Source of the DNA: Symbiodinium microadriaticum
Taxonomy: Eukaryota > Sar > Dinophyceae > Suessiales > Symbiodiniaceae
Length of the DNA stretch: 64,000 nt
Direction: 5' to 3'
Assembly (NCBI GenBank): GCA_001939145.1
Contig: LSRX01001113.1
Span: 32,127-96,126, forward strand
In this document: positions 9,119-18,467 of the stretch, piece after piece
How the letters are laid out: every line of letters begins with the position of its first letter
Position numbering within the stretch: position 1 is the first letter of the stretch
Position numbers and translations under genes: made by a program
The notes under the pieces: model-generated
Databases searched by the model: none
Seen by the model: the letters and a program-made list of their open reading frames with translations, nothing else
Told to the model about the DNA's origin: nothing

Positions 9119-12100
9119 ATGGTTTTCAGCTGCTGTATTCCGCACAGATTTTACCCATTTGCTGCATTTCCTTTTACTTTGCCGATTTTCATGCTTGGAT
9201 TTCTCTTCTGGATTTTCATGTCGAGCATTTCACATGGTATTTTGGACATGCAAGCTGGTACAGGGGGCACAGCAAACACTTCTAGTTATGCTACGGCCGC
9301 CGCGGTCCCAAATCCGCGGGCTGCGCACAGAAGGCCTAAGACGGGCAATTCAGATGGCAGCAGAGACGAGGGTTTGGAGTCTGTGCACGGGGCTCCTGGG
9401 AGCGACAGGACAGCGATGGTAAGAGTCGATTCTTCAGTCGCGAAACGTGGTGCATCAGGCCTTAATAGTTTCACTTTTTCATTTGCAAGAAAACGATCCT
9501 ACAAACGCGCCTTGAACAGGGCAGCGGCGCATGGCAGTGCTTGGTACAGGGGTCAGTGGCTTAGCTTAGCAACTCTTCGCAGGGACTATGTTTCCAATGG
9601 GGGCGCGCAGACGACAATGCAGCACATTCCAACGGCGAGCAGGTCACAGCACAAAAGTCACAAAAGTGGATCCAGATTTTCATTGCGGGCTTTGTCTTGG
9701 AACTGCGGTGGTCTTAGCAATCTCAAGGATGAGCTTCATACCTGGCTTAAAGAGCATGGCAGTGACTTTCATGTTGTGATGTTGCAAGAGACCTGGTACA
9801 GAGCGGACATGGATTTCCTTGACAGGGGCTGGATTTGCATCAACTCCGGGATCGGTGAGGGGGCGGCCAGAGCACATGCAGGAGTCATGGTATTGCTTCG
9901 CAGAGATATCTTTGATCAGTCGCATGTCCGCTTTCACAGCGTAGTCCCAGGAAGATTGCTACACGTACAGGCGCTTTGCAAAGGAGGCTGGGTCAACGTG
10001 ATTAACATTTACCAGTATAGCTGGGGCCTAGCCACGGATGAGGCGAAGCTGCTGACCAAAAGGGCGGCGATCTGGGACAAGGTCAGGGCTACATTGGGCC
10101 AGATCCCCAAGGGCAACTTCCTTCTTGTCGGCGGTGACCTGAACACAGCATGCAAAGCTTCGCTTCCTTGGTTAGGTCGTGGAATGCTGCAGAAGGATCA
10201 GGCCTCACCAGACTCAGAGTGCTTGGAGCAGTTGTTGCAGGACTTTAGCTTGTGTGCAGTGAACACGTTCGGTAGGCCAACGGCTTTCACATATGTTCAT
10301 GAGGGCTACAAGGTGCCTCGCAAGTCGTTTGTGGACTTTGTTCTGATTCGTAAGACTCAGTCCGGGACATCATCTGCGACATTGTTACCAAAATTTGAGG
10401 TCGGAAGGTGGCGTGAAGGAGGGCGACATTTACCGGTCCAGGTCACTGTCACGCTCCGACCTTATCTTTATCAAGTTCGCAAAGCTCCTCGAGAGTGGCC
10501 GGTCTGGAAGTGTAAGCTACTGCAGCAGGTGGTGAAAACCCAACCCGAGCTGGCTGCACAATATCAAGAACAAGTTCAGGAGCAACTCGAGGCTGAAATC
10601 GCGTACACACCCCAGCAGCTCAATCAACTCTTGCTTCAGGTGGGCAAACAGGTCTTCGACATCCAACGACCGCGGGCACAGCCGCCGGCTTGGGCGAGTG
10701 CAGAACACACATCCTTGATCAAGCAGATGTGGACACACTATCGGCTGATGAAGCGAAGGCGGAGTCTGCCGGGCACAAGGGCCGTCCTTCATGCTTGGCG
10801 CCATCAGGTCGCCTTTCTTCGGATGCACAAGGTAGTCCAAAAGCATAGCAGACGGTTGCGGCGTGAGAGGTTTGATCAGTTACTAGTCGAAGCTGAACGA
10901 TGTGATCAGGCAGATGGAGCATCGGCGACTTTCTCATTGATCAAGAAGTGGGCGCCTAAACAAGCTCGGAAACGTACACAACTTCGGGCAGCCTCGGGGC
11001 GACTTCTTTGCCCGGCAGAGGAAGTGAAGGAGTTGGCCACGTTCTGGAAGGACATCTGCGCGGGAGAGGACGGCAGGGCACCACGCAGTCAACAGCCGAG
11101 GCACGCATACCATGTGACGCGCGAGGAACTTGTATATGCTCTTCGATCGTTGAAGGGCAGCAAGGCAGCACCAGCGCATTGCGCACCACATGTGATGTGG
11201 CACATCGCTGCCGAACCCATCGCTACGCATTTGGAGGAGCAGGTCCTCACACGGTGGGGGCAGGAGACTGCCGAGGTGTTCGAGGAATGGTCGGACTCCT
11301 GGCTCACGTTCTTGAACAAGCCACATAAAGTCGGTAATAAGCCTAGTGATCTTAGGCCGATCTCACTTCTTGAGCCGGCTGGAAAGGCAATGAGTGGCAT
11401 TGTCAAGCAGCATTTAATGCCTTTTCTTCAGCCGTGGATTGAGGCCAGAAACCTTTTTGGATATCTCCCCAACCGCTCTGCACAACAGGCCTTATGTATT
11501 GTGTTCCAACACTGTGCCGATGTTCGGGAACGTGCAAAAGCTCAGGGCCGTGATCTCTACGCCATTCGCCGAGGGCAACATAGAGGGGGCTGTGCAGGAG
11601 GCTTACAAGTGAGCATTGACTTCACTCAGGCTTTCGATCGTGTGAATCGGGACTTGCTTCACTCAGCCCTGTTGCTGATGCGAGTTCCAGAGGACCTCAG
11701 ATGCTTGATCATGCAGTGGGTCGAGTCTACCACCTTTCATGTGACACAGGATGATGCGGAAGCAGAGTTTTCCTCCACCAGAGGAATAAGACAAGGCTGC
11801 CGATTATCACCGTCCTTGTGGGTGTGCGTGTCGGTGTTTTTATTACATCTCATTGAGCAGGAGATGGGGCCAACCTGGTGCAACAACCACCTGGTAGGAT
11901 TCGCAGATGATACACATTTGCGATGGGATGTCACCGAAGCTGCACACTTACATCAGGCAATGGAGCAGGCTCATCGTGTACTACAACTTCTGGAGAGGGT
12001 CGGACTTCAGCTCAGCCGTGATAAAACCGTGTGTTTACTACGCTTGGAAGGTGTGCAGGCGCCGACTATCAAGCGAAAGATCACTGAGATGACCAAGGAT

Positions 12101-15100
12101 GGCCGAGTGCTCAAATTGAGTGCTGAGTACACATTACCACTCAAACAGGAACATGTGTACTTAGGGGCGTGTATCACATACGATGACCTTGAGCACAAGA
12201 ACATGAAACACAGAGTCCATGCAGGCAAGGTTGCTTTTCAACGAGTGCGCAAATTCCTTATGGCAGAGAAAGCAGCTACCTTGCAAAAGCGGTTACGACT
12301 GTGGCAGGCCATAGTTATCCCCACCGTCATGTACTCGATCACTGCCTCTGGTGTTCTCCCTAAGGGCTTTGAGTTGTTGCGGGTCATGCTGACCAAGCAA
12401 GCGCGAGCAATAGCTCGCAGTCCAAGGCACAGGATGGGTGGAGAACAAGGAGATGAAGTCATCACCGAATCGGATGAAGCATTCTGGAACAAGGTCGGGT
12501 TGGCTCCACCGGCAAAGTTGGTACAACAGCGCTTGGAGGCTACGATTGCGCGAACATCCCAACTTGGCAAAGTTCTATCCACAGAGGATGCGCGGCTTTG
12601 CTCAGTTGTGCAAGAAAGGGAACGGGCTTTGCGGCAACTGTTTCAGGATCGATGCCTTCAACCAGCCAGCGCCACAGCAGTACATGTTTGTGACCTTTGT
12701 CATGCTGAGTTCGGTGACTTCGGCTCGTTGCGTGCACACAAGGCCAAAATGCACAGCACCACCAGAAGGCAAACCCCAGCACCAGAGTTCGACAGGCAGC
12801 GGCACGGAGTGGATGGCATGCCCAAGTGCTCTATGTGCGGGCACCAGTTCTTGCGATGGGCTGATTTGCAGAAACATGTTGAAGGAAACTTTTGTCAACA
12901 AAGTCATAACACCACTCAGGTCAGCACCACAACATCCAAGCCATCGGTGTTGCAGCGGATACGGGAAGGACAGCTTCGGGTGGATCCACTCAGCCTTGAT
13001 GATTTGACCGCAGAGTTGAAGCAGGAACTATTGCAGCATTGTGCGATTTGTCGTCAATGGCAGCCCGATCACAAGTACATTAAAGTTCATTGGGGGAGAG
13101 TTCACAAAGCAGAATGGCAGGCACATGAAGCCAGCACATTCCAGTGGCGCAGGGCACATATTCCGCGCATATCAGGTACATGCGATTGGTGCGACAAGAA
13201 AGTGAGCAGAGGCAGCGTACACTCAGATTCATGTCCCGTTCTTTTTCAGTTGTCCATGACTCGATCAATGGTTCACTCAACTACGACAGGAGCGACTATG
13301 GATACAGTGAGTGCCGGGACCGAGTTTGTGACAGTACCATTGCCAGAGGTTGCAGCGAACAAACATTGGACCAAACAGTGCCAGCTGTGCAATGCAACAT
13401 TCACTGCAAGGGGCATGAGCAAACACATGGAGCAAGCTCATGCACAGGTGTGGGCAACTTCCAAACCAGTGGTTGAAGCTCTGTGTACACAGTGGGCCAC
13501 CAGCCTCAAAAGTCCTTGTCAGTTTTGCGGAGGACGGTTCAACAGATCCACTCAACATGCACGTGTATGTCACGTCTTATTTCAGGCTGCCTTAAAGCAT
13601 TCACTACGTGCTACTCCGGCGGTCGTTGACGATGGCGGGCCAAACCTCGGAGGGGGAGTTCCTGGAAATCTTCGGGGCAACGATGCCGGCTCTTCGGGAC
13701 ATTGTGGCAAAGAGGGCAGCGGAGGGATCAGGACAGAACGGGCCAAACAAACGGCCACACTTGGAGACTGCAAAGGTTTCCAAGGGCAAGGGCTGGGGCA
13801 AAGGAAATCGGGGCGGAAACGGATGGAACAATCGGTTTCACAGCGTGAACTCCACTCAGAACCCGAACGAGCTTACCACGGAGGATTGGCAGCACATGAT
13901 GCACATCGTAGGGCGCCTCTTAGTGCAACACGAGACGGAATTGCAGATGCTAAAGCTGGACAAGCAGTACCTTCTCCACTTCGAGACGGGGCCCCAGGGA
14001 ATGGTTCACATGTTTTGGGAAGCTGCTCAGGTTTGGAAGAAAGCCAGAGACGAACAACCCCCGAAAGTGGACAAATCGTTGAGGATCACCCTTCTGCTGT
14101 GCATGATGATGGAGCTGGAGGGCCGCTTGGACAAGATGATGGTTCACGAACAGACCAAGGACAACTTGATCAAGCACGGCTGGTTGCAGACAACCATGGG
14201 GCAGCCGGCATGGCCCTACATGGTGTGGACGGGGGAGAAGCTCGAGCTGGACAAGACCAAGGCGGCAATCCACCACAACGACATGATGGAGATCATTCGC
14301 GAGATCAAGCAAAACCTCTTGGACAAGGCCGAAGAGTTGGTGCACAAGTTCCACAGCGTACGCCCGCTGGCGGAGCAGATGGAGGGAGATACGCTCCCGT
14401 TTCTGCTGTCAATCAGCACGCGCGGAGCAGTGGCGGACCGCACCTTCGAGCTCTTTCAAAAGATGGAGGGCAACACGGTGCTCAGGATCGTGGGGGCGCG
14501 ACTTCGCGGAGAAAGACTCAAACGCCAACCATTGGTGCAGCAGCTAGTGGAAGCCATGGGACAGTTACAGCTGAGCAAGTGAAGATGATGCAGAGGCAGG
14601 TTTTCGGCATTCGGTTGCGCAATCCTCACAACACATGTTATATCAACTCTTTTGCGTTGCTATGGGCATGGGCTTATGCGCATACAGACCCTTCTCGTCT
14701 GGATCAACTCACAGGTCGAGCAAAACCGGCATTGCGAGCAATGCTACAGAGCACAGGCGTCGTCAACCTCTTAGAGTCGTTTGCATGGCGGTTTCTTTTT
14801 GCAGGATGGGCCAGAGTAGCACAGCAACACGATGTGAGCGAGTGGATACAGCATGTCATGTTCCAGGTTGATCTTTTGTCGTTCGCTGGCACTTGGCAGG
14901 CAAGGATTAATCTTGACGGGTTGCTGCATGTTCGTGATACTGCTGATGCGAAAATACCCATTATCCTGAAAATGACGACAGGTGCCACGGAATATACGCT
15001 ACAGGACCTTTTTGATGGCTGGAGTTCCACAGAAGAGGCCATCAGAGGTTTCAGCTCTTTTCCCCAGGATTTTTGCTGTTGCGTGGCCAGGTTCGACTTT

Positions 15101-15400
15101 TCTTCTTCTGACGTGCAAAAGCTGCGAACCCCTGTGAGTCTGATCGAGCCGGAAGTCCGTGTGCCATGTTTTGTCGATAATAACACCGTCGAGTTACAGT
15201 ATTCTACCTTTCAGATCTTGGGTGCTATCGCTCATTACGGTGATTCGATACGTCATGGGCATTACAGGGCTTTTCTGCGAGAACAGGACTGCTGGTACAT
15301 CACAGATGACAACACAAAAGCTCGCAAGGCTAAGCCCGCTGACATGTTTGATCTGTGGTCCAACTGTTATGTCATTTGGTTGCGAAGCCTTCATTGCTGA
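9119..15400 (+). CDS. LINE polyprotein: AP-like endonuclease, reverse transcriptase, zinc fingers, USP-like C-terminus
   Basis: A 2093-codon frame from the ATG at 9119. The first 43 residues are hydrophobic and M44 (9248) may be the real start. The endonuclease has N195 (WNCGGL), E224 (LQETW), D340 and N342 (GGDLNTA), a VDFVLI motif and H437; the usual SDH is GRH here. The RT has D834 in SIDFTQAFDRV, RQGCRLSP, and F-A-D930-D931. About six C2H2/C2HC-like finger motifs follow (12687-13590), for example CDLC...H...H, CSMC and CQLC. From 13632 to 14582 this frame is Gly/Gln/Arg/Asp-rich low-complexity text and is probably not the coding frame; see the overlapping ORF. The last 270 residues resemble a ubiquitin-specific protease. 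Whether one fused protein or several products are made cannot be told from sequence. Confidence 0.85.
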   Translation: MVFSCCIPHRFYPFAAFPFTLPIFMLGFLFWIFMSSISHGILDMQAGTGGTANTSSYATAAAVPNPRAAHRRPKTGNSDGSRDEGLESVHGAPGSDRTAMVRVDSSVAKRGASGLNSFTFSFARKRSYKRALNRAAAHGSAWYRGQWLSLATLRRDYVSNGGAQTTMQHIPTASRSQHKSHKSGSRFSLRALSWNCGGLSNLKDELHTWLKEHGSDFHVVMLQETWYRADMDFLDRGWICINSGIGEGAARAHAGVMVLLRRDIFDQSHVRFHSVVPGRLLHVQALCKGGWVNVINIYQYSWGLATDEAKLLTKRAAIWDKVRATLGQIPKGNFLLVGGDLNTACKASLPWLGRGMLQKDQASPDSECLEQLLQDFSLCAVNTFGRPTAFTYVHEGYKVPRKSFVDFVLIRKTQSGTSSATLLPKFEVGRWREGGRHLPVQVTVTLRPYLYQVRKAPREWPVWKCKLLQQVVKTQPELAAQYQEQVQEQLEAEIAYTPQQLNQLLLQVGKQVFDIQRPRAQPPAWASAEHTSLIKQMWTHYRLMKRRRSLPGTRAVLHAWRHQVAFLRMHKVVQKHSRRLRRERFDQLLVEAERCDQADGASATFSLIKKWAPKQARKRTQLRAASGRLLCPAEEVKELATFWKDICAGEDGRAPRSQQPRHAYHVTREELVYALRSLKGSKAAPAHCAPHVMWHIAAEPIATHLEEQVLTRWGQETAEVFEEWSDSWLTFLNKPHKVGNKPSDLRPISLLEPAGKAMSGIVKQHLMPFLQPWIEARNLFGYLPNRSAQQALCIVFQHCADVRERAKAQGRDLYAIRRGQHRGGCAGGLQVSIDFTQAFDRVNRDLLHSALLLMRVPEDLRCLIMQWVESTTFHVTQDDAEAEFSSTRGIRQGCRLSPSLWVCVSVFLLHLIEQEMGPTWCNNHLVGFADDTHLRWDVTEAAHLHQAMEQAHRVLQLLERVGLQLSRDKTVCLLRLEGVQAPTIKRKITEMTKDGRVLKLSAEYTLPLKQEHVYLGACITYDDLEHKNMKHRVHAGKVAFQRVRKFLMAEKAATLQKRLRLWQAIVIPTVMYSITASGVLPKGFELLRVMLTKQARAIARSPRHRMGGEQGDEVITESDEAFWNKVGLAPPAKLVQQRLEATIARTSQLGKVLSTEDARLCSVVQERERALRQLFQDRCLQPASATAVHVCDLCHAEFGDFGSLRAHKAKMHSTTRRQTPAPEFDRQRHGVDGMPKCSMCGHQFLRWADLQKHVEGNFCQQSHNTTQVSTTTSKPSVLQRIREGQLRVDPLSLDDLTAELKQELLQHCAICRQWQPDHKYIKVHWGRVHKAEWQAHEASTFQWRRAHIPRISGTCDWCDKKVSRGSVHSDSCPVLFQLSMTRSMVHSTTTGATMDTVSAGTEFVTVPLPEVAANKHWTKQCQLCNATFTARGMSKHMEQAHAQVWATSKPVVEALCTQWATSLKSPCQFCGGRFNRSTQHARVCHVLFQAALKHSLRATPAVVDDGGPNLGGGVPGNLRGNDAGSSGHCGKEGSGGIRTERAKQTATLGDCKGFQGQGLGQRKSGRKRMEQSVSQRELHSEPERAYHGGLAAHDAHRRAPLSATRDGIADAKAGQAVPSPLRDGAPGNGSHVLGSCSGLEESQRRTTPESGQIVEDHPSAVHDDGAGGPLGQDDGSRTDQGQLDQARLVADNHGAAGMALHGVDGGEARAGQDQGGNPPQRHDGDHSRDQAKPLGQGRRVGAQVPQRTPAGGADGGRYAPVSAVNQHARSSGGPHLRALSKDGGQHGAQDRGGATSRRKTQTPTIGAAASGSHGTVTAEQVKMMQRQVFGIRLRNPHNTCYINSFALLWAWAYAHTDPSRLDQLTGRAKPALRAMLQSTGVVNLLESFAWRFLFAGWARVAQQHDVSEWIQHVMFQVDLLSFAGTWQARINLDGLLHVRDTADAKIPIILKMTTGATEYTLQDLFDGWSSTEEAIRGFSSFPQDFCCCVARFDFSSSDVQKLRTPVSLIEPEVRVPCFVDNNTVELQYSTFQILGAIAHYGDSIRHGHYRAFLREQDCWYITDDNTKARKAKPADMFDLWSNCYVIWLRSLHC
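13632..14582 (+). CDS. Overlapping ORF inside the LINE, about 316 residues
   Basis: This frame is +1 relative to the long LINE frame and open for its whole length from the ATG at 13632. Its translation has balanced protein composition, with hydrophobic helices (RITLLLCMMMELEGRLDK, NDMMEIIREIKQNLLDKAEE) and an N-terminal Gly/Lys/Asn-rich segment. The long frame over the same bases is low-complexity Gly/Gln/Arg. The TGA at 14580-14582 is followed after two bases by ATGATG (14585-14590) in the frame of the protease-like domain, an arrangement suited to termination-reinitiation. No family is recognised. It may be a separate product or the middle of a frameshifted polyprotein. Confidence 0.6.
   Translation: MAGQTSEGEFLEIFGATMPALRDIVAKRAAEGSGQNGPNKRPHLETAKVSKGKGWGKGNRGGNGWNNRFHSVNSTQNPNELTTEDWQHMMHIVGRLLVQHETELQMLKLDKQYLLHFETGPQGMVHMFWEAAQVWKKARDEQPPKVDKSLRITLLLCMMMELEGRLDKMMVHEQTKDNLIKHGWLQTTMGQPAWPYMVWTGEKLELDKTKAAIHHNDMMEIIREIKQNLLDKAEELVHKFHSVRPLAEQMEGDTLPFLLSISTRGAVADRTFELFQKMEGNTVLRIVGARLRGERLKRQPLVQQLVEAMGQLQLSK
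14585..15400 (+). CDS. Ubiquitin-specific protease (USP/UCH)-like domain at LINE 3' end
   Basis: About 271 residues if started at the ATG at 14585 (the upstream frame is open as well). The Cys box RNPHNTCYINSFALLWAW has C18; its form matches the USP NTCYxNS motif. The His box LGAIAHYGDSIRHGHYRAF has H226 and is followed by CWYITDDNT with D241/D242, matching the USP GHY...W...D pattern. So all three catalytic positions are filled. The domain is shorter than a typical USP and lacks an obvious zinc ribbon insert. Its role in a LINE is unknown; deubiquitination of element or host proteins is a guess. The assignment rests on both boxes in the right order and spacing. Confidence 0.75.
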   Translation: MMQRQVFGIRLRNPHNTCYINSFALLWAWAYAHTDPSRLDQLTGRAKPALRAMLQSTGVVNLLESFAWRFLFAGWARVAQQHDVSEWIQHVMFQVDLLSFAGTWQARINLDGLLHVRDTADAKIPIILKMTTGATEYTLQDLFDGWSSTEEAIRGFSSFPQDFCCCVARFDFSSSDVQKLRTPVSLIEPEVRVPCFVDNNTVELQYSTFQILGAIAHYGDSIRHGHYRAFLREQDCWYITDDNTKARKAKPADMFDLWSNCYVIWLRSLHC

Positions 15401-15820
15401 CAGCTCTGTGATGTACAGTACAACGTGAGGGAAGACAGACTCTAGCAGGGGTTACGGCCCATCGCATGGATGCCGAGTGTGTCCTCGCTGGGCGCAGGAG
15501 GCACACTCTGTTGTCGGGACGAAAGTCTACGGACAGGCATCTTCTCTGCGATTTGTCCTCGCTCACGCGGCTTGGCAATTTTGGGTGTCGGACTCTTTTC
15601 GTAAGTAGTGGTAGGTAGGTAGGCAGTTTTCTTGCGCAGCAGTTTCGGACTGAAGTCGTGAAACTTTGTTGCGCTTGCTTGGTGCTACGGCACGGAGCGC
15701 AAAAGGCGCTTGCTTTGTGCTTCGGCACGGGGCGCTTTAGGCTGCAGCCACAGAGCTGCCGTGTGAGCGACACACGCAGGCCTACGCCAGGCGACCTTGC
15801 GGACTCTGCGCAGTCAAAAA
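15401..15820 (+). other. LINE 3' untranslated region
   Basis: Non-coding from the stop codon to the insertion edge, ending in a short A run. It contains a small GTAG/GTAGG run near 15604-15626 and two near-copies of a GCTTGCTTxGTGCTxCGGCACGG motif at about 15676 and 15709. No other feature is seen. Confidence 0.7.
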
Positions 15821-15833
15821 AATTTGGTTAACG
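15821..15833 (+). repeat. Right target-site duplication of LINE insertion
   Basis: Exact copy of 9039-9051, directly after the A run; the DIRS-like pol frame resumes with N-L-V-N-G-S-F-S. Confidence 0.92.
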
Positions 15834-16210
15834 GGTCTTTTTCTTATGGCGACAAGCTTGATTTGAGGGCACTTGATGAGATCATTGCCATATGTAGATT
15901 TTGGATCCGCGCACACACATCTCAGCATCAGTTTTTCTTTGACATGGAGGTCGGCCCCCCTTTGGTCGGCCGTGTGCACCCCGCTTGGCAAGGAGAATCA
16001 TGGCATCCGAAGCTTTGCACATTCGATTTGCGCAATGCGTATCGACAGTTCGCATTGGATCCTGAGAGCCGCGCATTTTCCGTCGTTGCATTACTGAATC
16101 CTGAGAGTGAGGAGTTAGGCCTCTTTGAAGGGAAGGCGTTGCCTTTCGGCAGCACTGCCTCCGTACTGCACTTCAACCGTCTGTCCAGATTGCTTTGGCG
16201 TGTAGTATAG
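15834..16210 (+). pseudogene. DIRS-like pol, RT continuation after LINE
   Basis: This continues the pol that starts at 6549. It has CTFDLRNAYRQFAL (RT motif A, Asp codon at 16025) and LPFGSTASVLHFNR (motif B). The frame ends at TAG 16208-16210, but RT homology goes on in another frame from about 16195, so there is a frameshift here in addition to the LINE insertion. Confidence 0.8.
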
Positions 16211-17208
16211 GTCTCGAGGTCTTCTTGTTTTGGGCTAACTTCGTGGATGATTATCCGGTAATGAGCCCGGAGTGCCTTGCCAAGTCGTCCATGGATACCA
16301 TGTTGGTCCTTTCGTCTCTCCTTGGATTTTCGGCATCGGTTGACAAGCTCAGCCCTTTCTCTCACATTGCCACGATGCTGGGAATTGAGGTTGATTTAAG
16401 CTCCGCCGGTGAGGGTTGCATCCGCATTAGGAATAAGGAGGGCCGTGCCAGTGAAGTATGCGAGGTCATTCATGAGTGCATCGCCGAGGGTTGCATTCAT
16501 CTTCGCGACTTCGCTAAGGTAGCCGGAAGGGTGCAATTCTCCGATGCTCAGGTGATGGGTCGAGCGGGAAAGTTAGCTTTGTCCGAGTTGCGAGCCGCTT
16601 CCATGCGGCATGCCAACAGGCTCCCATTGGGTCCTAAGGAGGTTTGCGCCTTTAAGTTCCTTGTTGACCGGTTGTCTTTCGGTGCCCCTAGGGTAGTCCC
16701 TTGCGCGGTTGCCCCTAGGCCGGTCTTGGTGTTCACTGATGGTGCGAGCGAGACCTCTGGGCACACTGTCGGAGGAGTTCTGTATCTTCCGGGTGATGCG
16801 GAGCCTCGTTTCTTTGCGTGTGAGGTACCGGCTGCGTTGACGCGTCAGTGGTGTCAACAGTAAAAGCACATCATAGGACCAGTTGAGGCATACGCACTTG
16901 TCGTGGCACGGATGGTGTTTCATCAGTTCGTGTCGGGTCATCATTGCATTTTCTTTGTAGACAATGATGCAGTCTTGATGAGCTTCATTCGAGGCAACTC
17001 AAAAAGCGAGATATTCCGTGATCTGCTGCTAGCTTGGGAGTCTTGTGAGAAACATGGTCACTCTTGGGCTTATTGGGCTCGGGTGCCGTCAGCGTCCAAT
17101 CCTTCAGATGATCCTTCGCGAGGAAACGTGAAAGAACTTCTTGAATCTGGATCTGTACGAGTCAGGTGCACCTGTCCACTCTCCGGGGTGACCTTACGAG
17201 ACTTGTGA
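16195..17208 (+). pseudogene. DIRS-like pol, RT motif C and RNase H with in-frame stop
   Basis: After the frameshift this frame carries FVDDY (RT motif C, 16240-16254), a connection region, and RNase H motifs: VFTDGASE (Asp codon at 16738), EAYALVVAR, FFVDNDAVLMSFIRG and PSASNPSDDPSRG. A TAA at 16861-16863 interrupts the frame in the middle of RNase H; coding resumes at once in the same frame, so it is a single nonsense change. No recombinase ORF follows; an intact one lies upstream of gag instead. Confidence 0.8.
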
Positions 17209-17386
17209 ACGGGACGAGACTGGGGTGCTTCTCTTTGGGGAGGCCGGGCAACCCAGTTCGCCCCTGTGAAAAAGAGTGAAGCGCGTCACTGTCAGCTTGA
17301 GCTTACTGCAAATATATTTGATTGCACTTTTATATCTCTAGAGAGACACGACACATGGCATGATTTGGTTTTGAGTTTTTCTTTAG
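17209..17386 (+). other. Spacer between two pol remnants
   Basis: No coding signal. It ends in a pyrimidine-rich stretch followed by TAG (gagtttttctttag), after which the next pol remnant begins abruptly. This may be an element junction or a splice-acceptor-like sequence. Confidence 0.4.
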
Positions 17387-18262
17387 CAAAAAGGAAAGAA
17401 GGCTCCTCCTTTCGCTGAGGCTTTCGCTGCACTTGGAGTCAATGTGGATATGACAGGTGCGACCAGCGGATCCATTGTTGTGGGCCACACCGCTGCTAGG
17501 AAGGAAGAGCTATCCGAGACAGTGGATTCTTTCTTACAGTGCGGATCCATGACTGCCAAGGACTCAGAGAGACTGCGAGGAAGGCTTGTCTTCTTTGAAG
17601 GTTTTACTTTCGGGAGAGTGGCTCAAGTAGCAATCAAGCATATCGGCCGGCACGCTCTTGGATCAGACGGATCAGTCAAGCTATCAGATGATGTAGCTTG
17701 GGCTTTGCGGATGGTCAGGTTGAGAATCAAGCAAGCTTTACCGATCACCATTTCATCGGTGTCGCTCCGCACGTCTTTCATCTTCACAGATGGGGCCTTC
17801 GAGAAAGGCAGGGGTACATTCGGAGGTGTTTTTGTCGATCAGACTGGGGCTTGCTCGTCGTATTTCGCAGGAGAGATCAACCAGCAGGCGTTGAGCTGTA
17901 TGCTGAAAACATCTGTGCATCCGATTTATGAGCTTGAGCTGCTGCCAGTCCTGATTGCAATGCAGGTTTGGGGCAACCGCTGTGCCTTCTAACAAGTTGT
18001 CTATTTCCTAGACAATGAACCCGCGCGCATTGGAATGATCAAGGGTTCTGGCGGTACCCCAACTGCAGACCGAATCATCTCCAAAGCGGCGAGTCGTGAG
18101 TGTGAGCTAGGCCAGCATGCCTGGTATGCTCGTGTGGCTTCGCATGCCAACATTGCCGATGATCCAAGTCGTTTCTCTTTTGACCGTTTGCACAGACTGG
18201 GTGCTGCAAGAGTCATGCTAAATGATGACTGGGTTGCGAGCCTCGTTTTGGAAGCGGGGTGA
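17387..18262 (+). pseudogene. RNase H part of another DIRS-like pol, 5'-truncated
   Basis: The frame opens at 17387 with QKGKKAPPFAEAFAALGV, the segment that normally follows RT motif C. It then has a helical connection domain, FIFTDGAFE (RNase H Asp), YELELLPVL, YFLDNEPARIGMIKG and ARVASHANIADDPSR. A TAA at 17990-17992 is in frame and the same frame goes on, so one nonsense change is seen. The sequence differs from the RNase H at 16195-17208, so it comes from another family member. It would fit the missing 3' part of the pol truncated at 2267, but that is inference. Confidence 0.75.
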
Positions 18263-18432
18263 GGCGGCCGGGAGGCTCGACGAAGCTTTCCCCTCTTGCA
18301 AGACCTACAGCTGTGTGAAGGAAAAAGAACGAGCATCGGAGATCGCAGAGTGGATTCGAAGAAAATTATAAAATAATATCTTCGATTGACTTTGTGAGAT
18401 ACTTTCGGCATGGTTTGTGTTTGGAAAAATAA
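18209..18432 (+). repeat. Left copy of duplication flanking the assembly gap
   Basis: About 224 bp that recur at 18601-18824 with one mismatch seen (gaagaaaatt against gaagaatatt). They cover the last pol codons and 3' flank. They most likely represent unmerged contig ends or two haplotypes. Confidence 0.85.
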
Positions 18433-18467
18433 GTGACATTTCACCGCAGGTGACAATCACCTTATTT

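Larger units (their letters stand above)
9052..15820 (+). mobile_element. LINE retrotransposon (endonuclease, RT, zinc fingers, ubiquitin protease) nested in DIRS-like pol
   Basis: A 6769-bp insertion bounded by a perfect 13-bp duplication and ending in a short A run (15816-15820, continuing into the two A of the duplication), as expected for target-primed reverse transcription. It contains one 2093-codon open frame, an overlapping second frame, and a 420-bp 3' UTR. The pol frame reads through cleanly if the insert is removed, so the LINE is younger than the host element. The 5' end is either complete or slightly truncated; no spliced-leader match is seen there. Confidence 0.92.

Noticed and set aside
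9108..9132. Spliced-leader-like CCGTAG...GGTTTTCAGC at the start of the nested LINE
   Set aside because: Only the first six bases match in order; the rest does not align.
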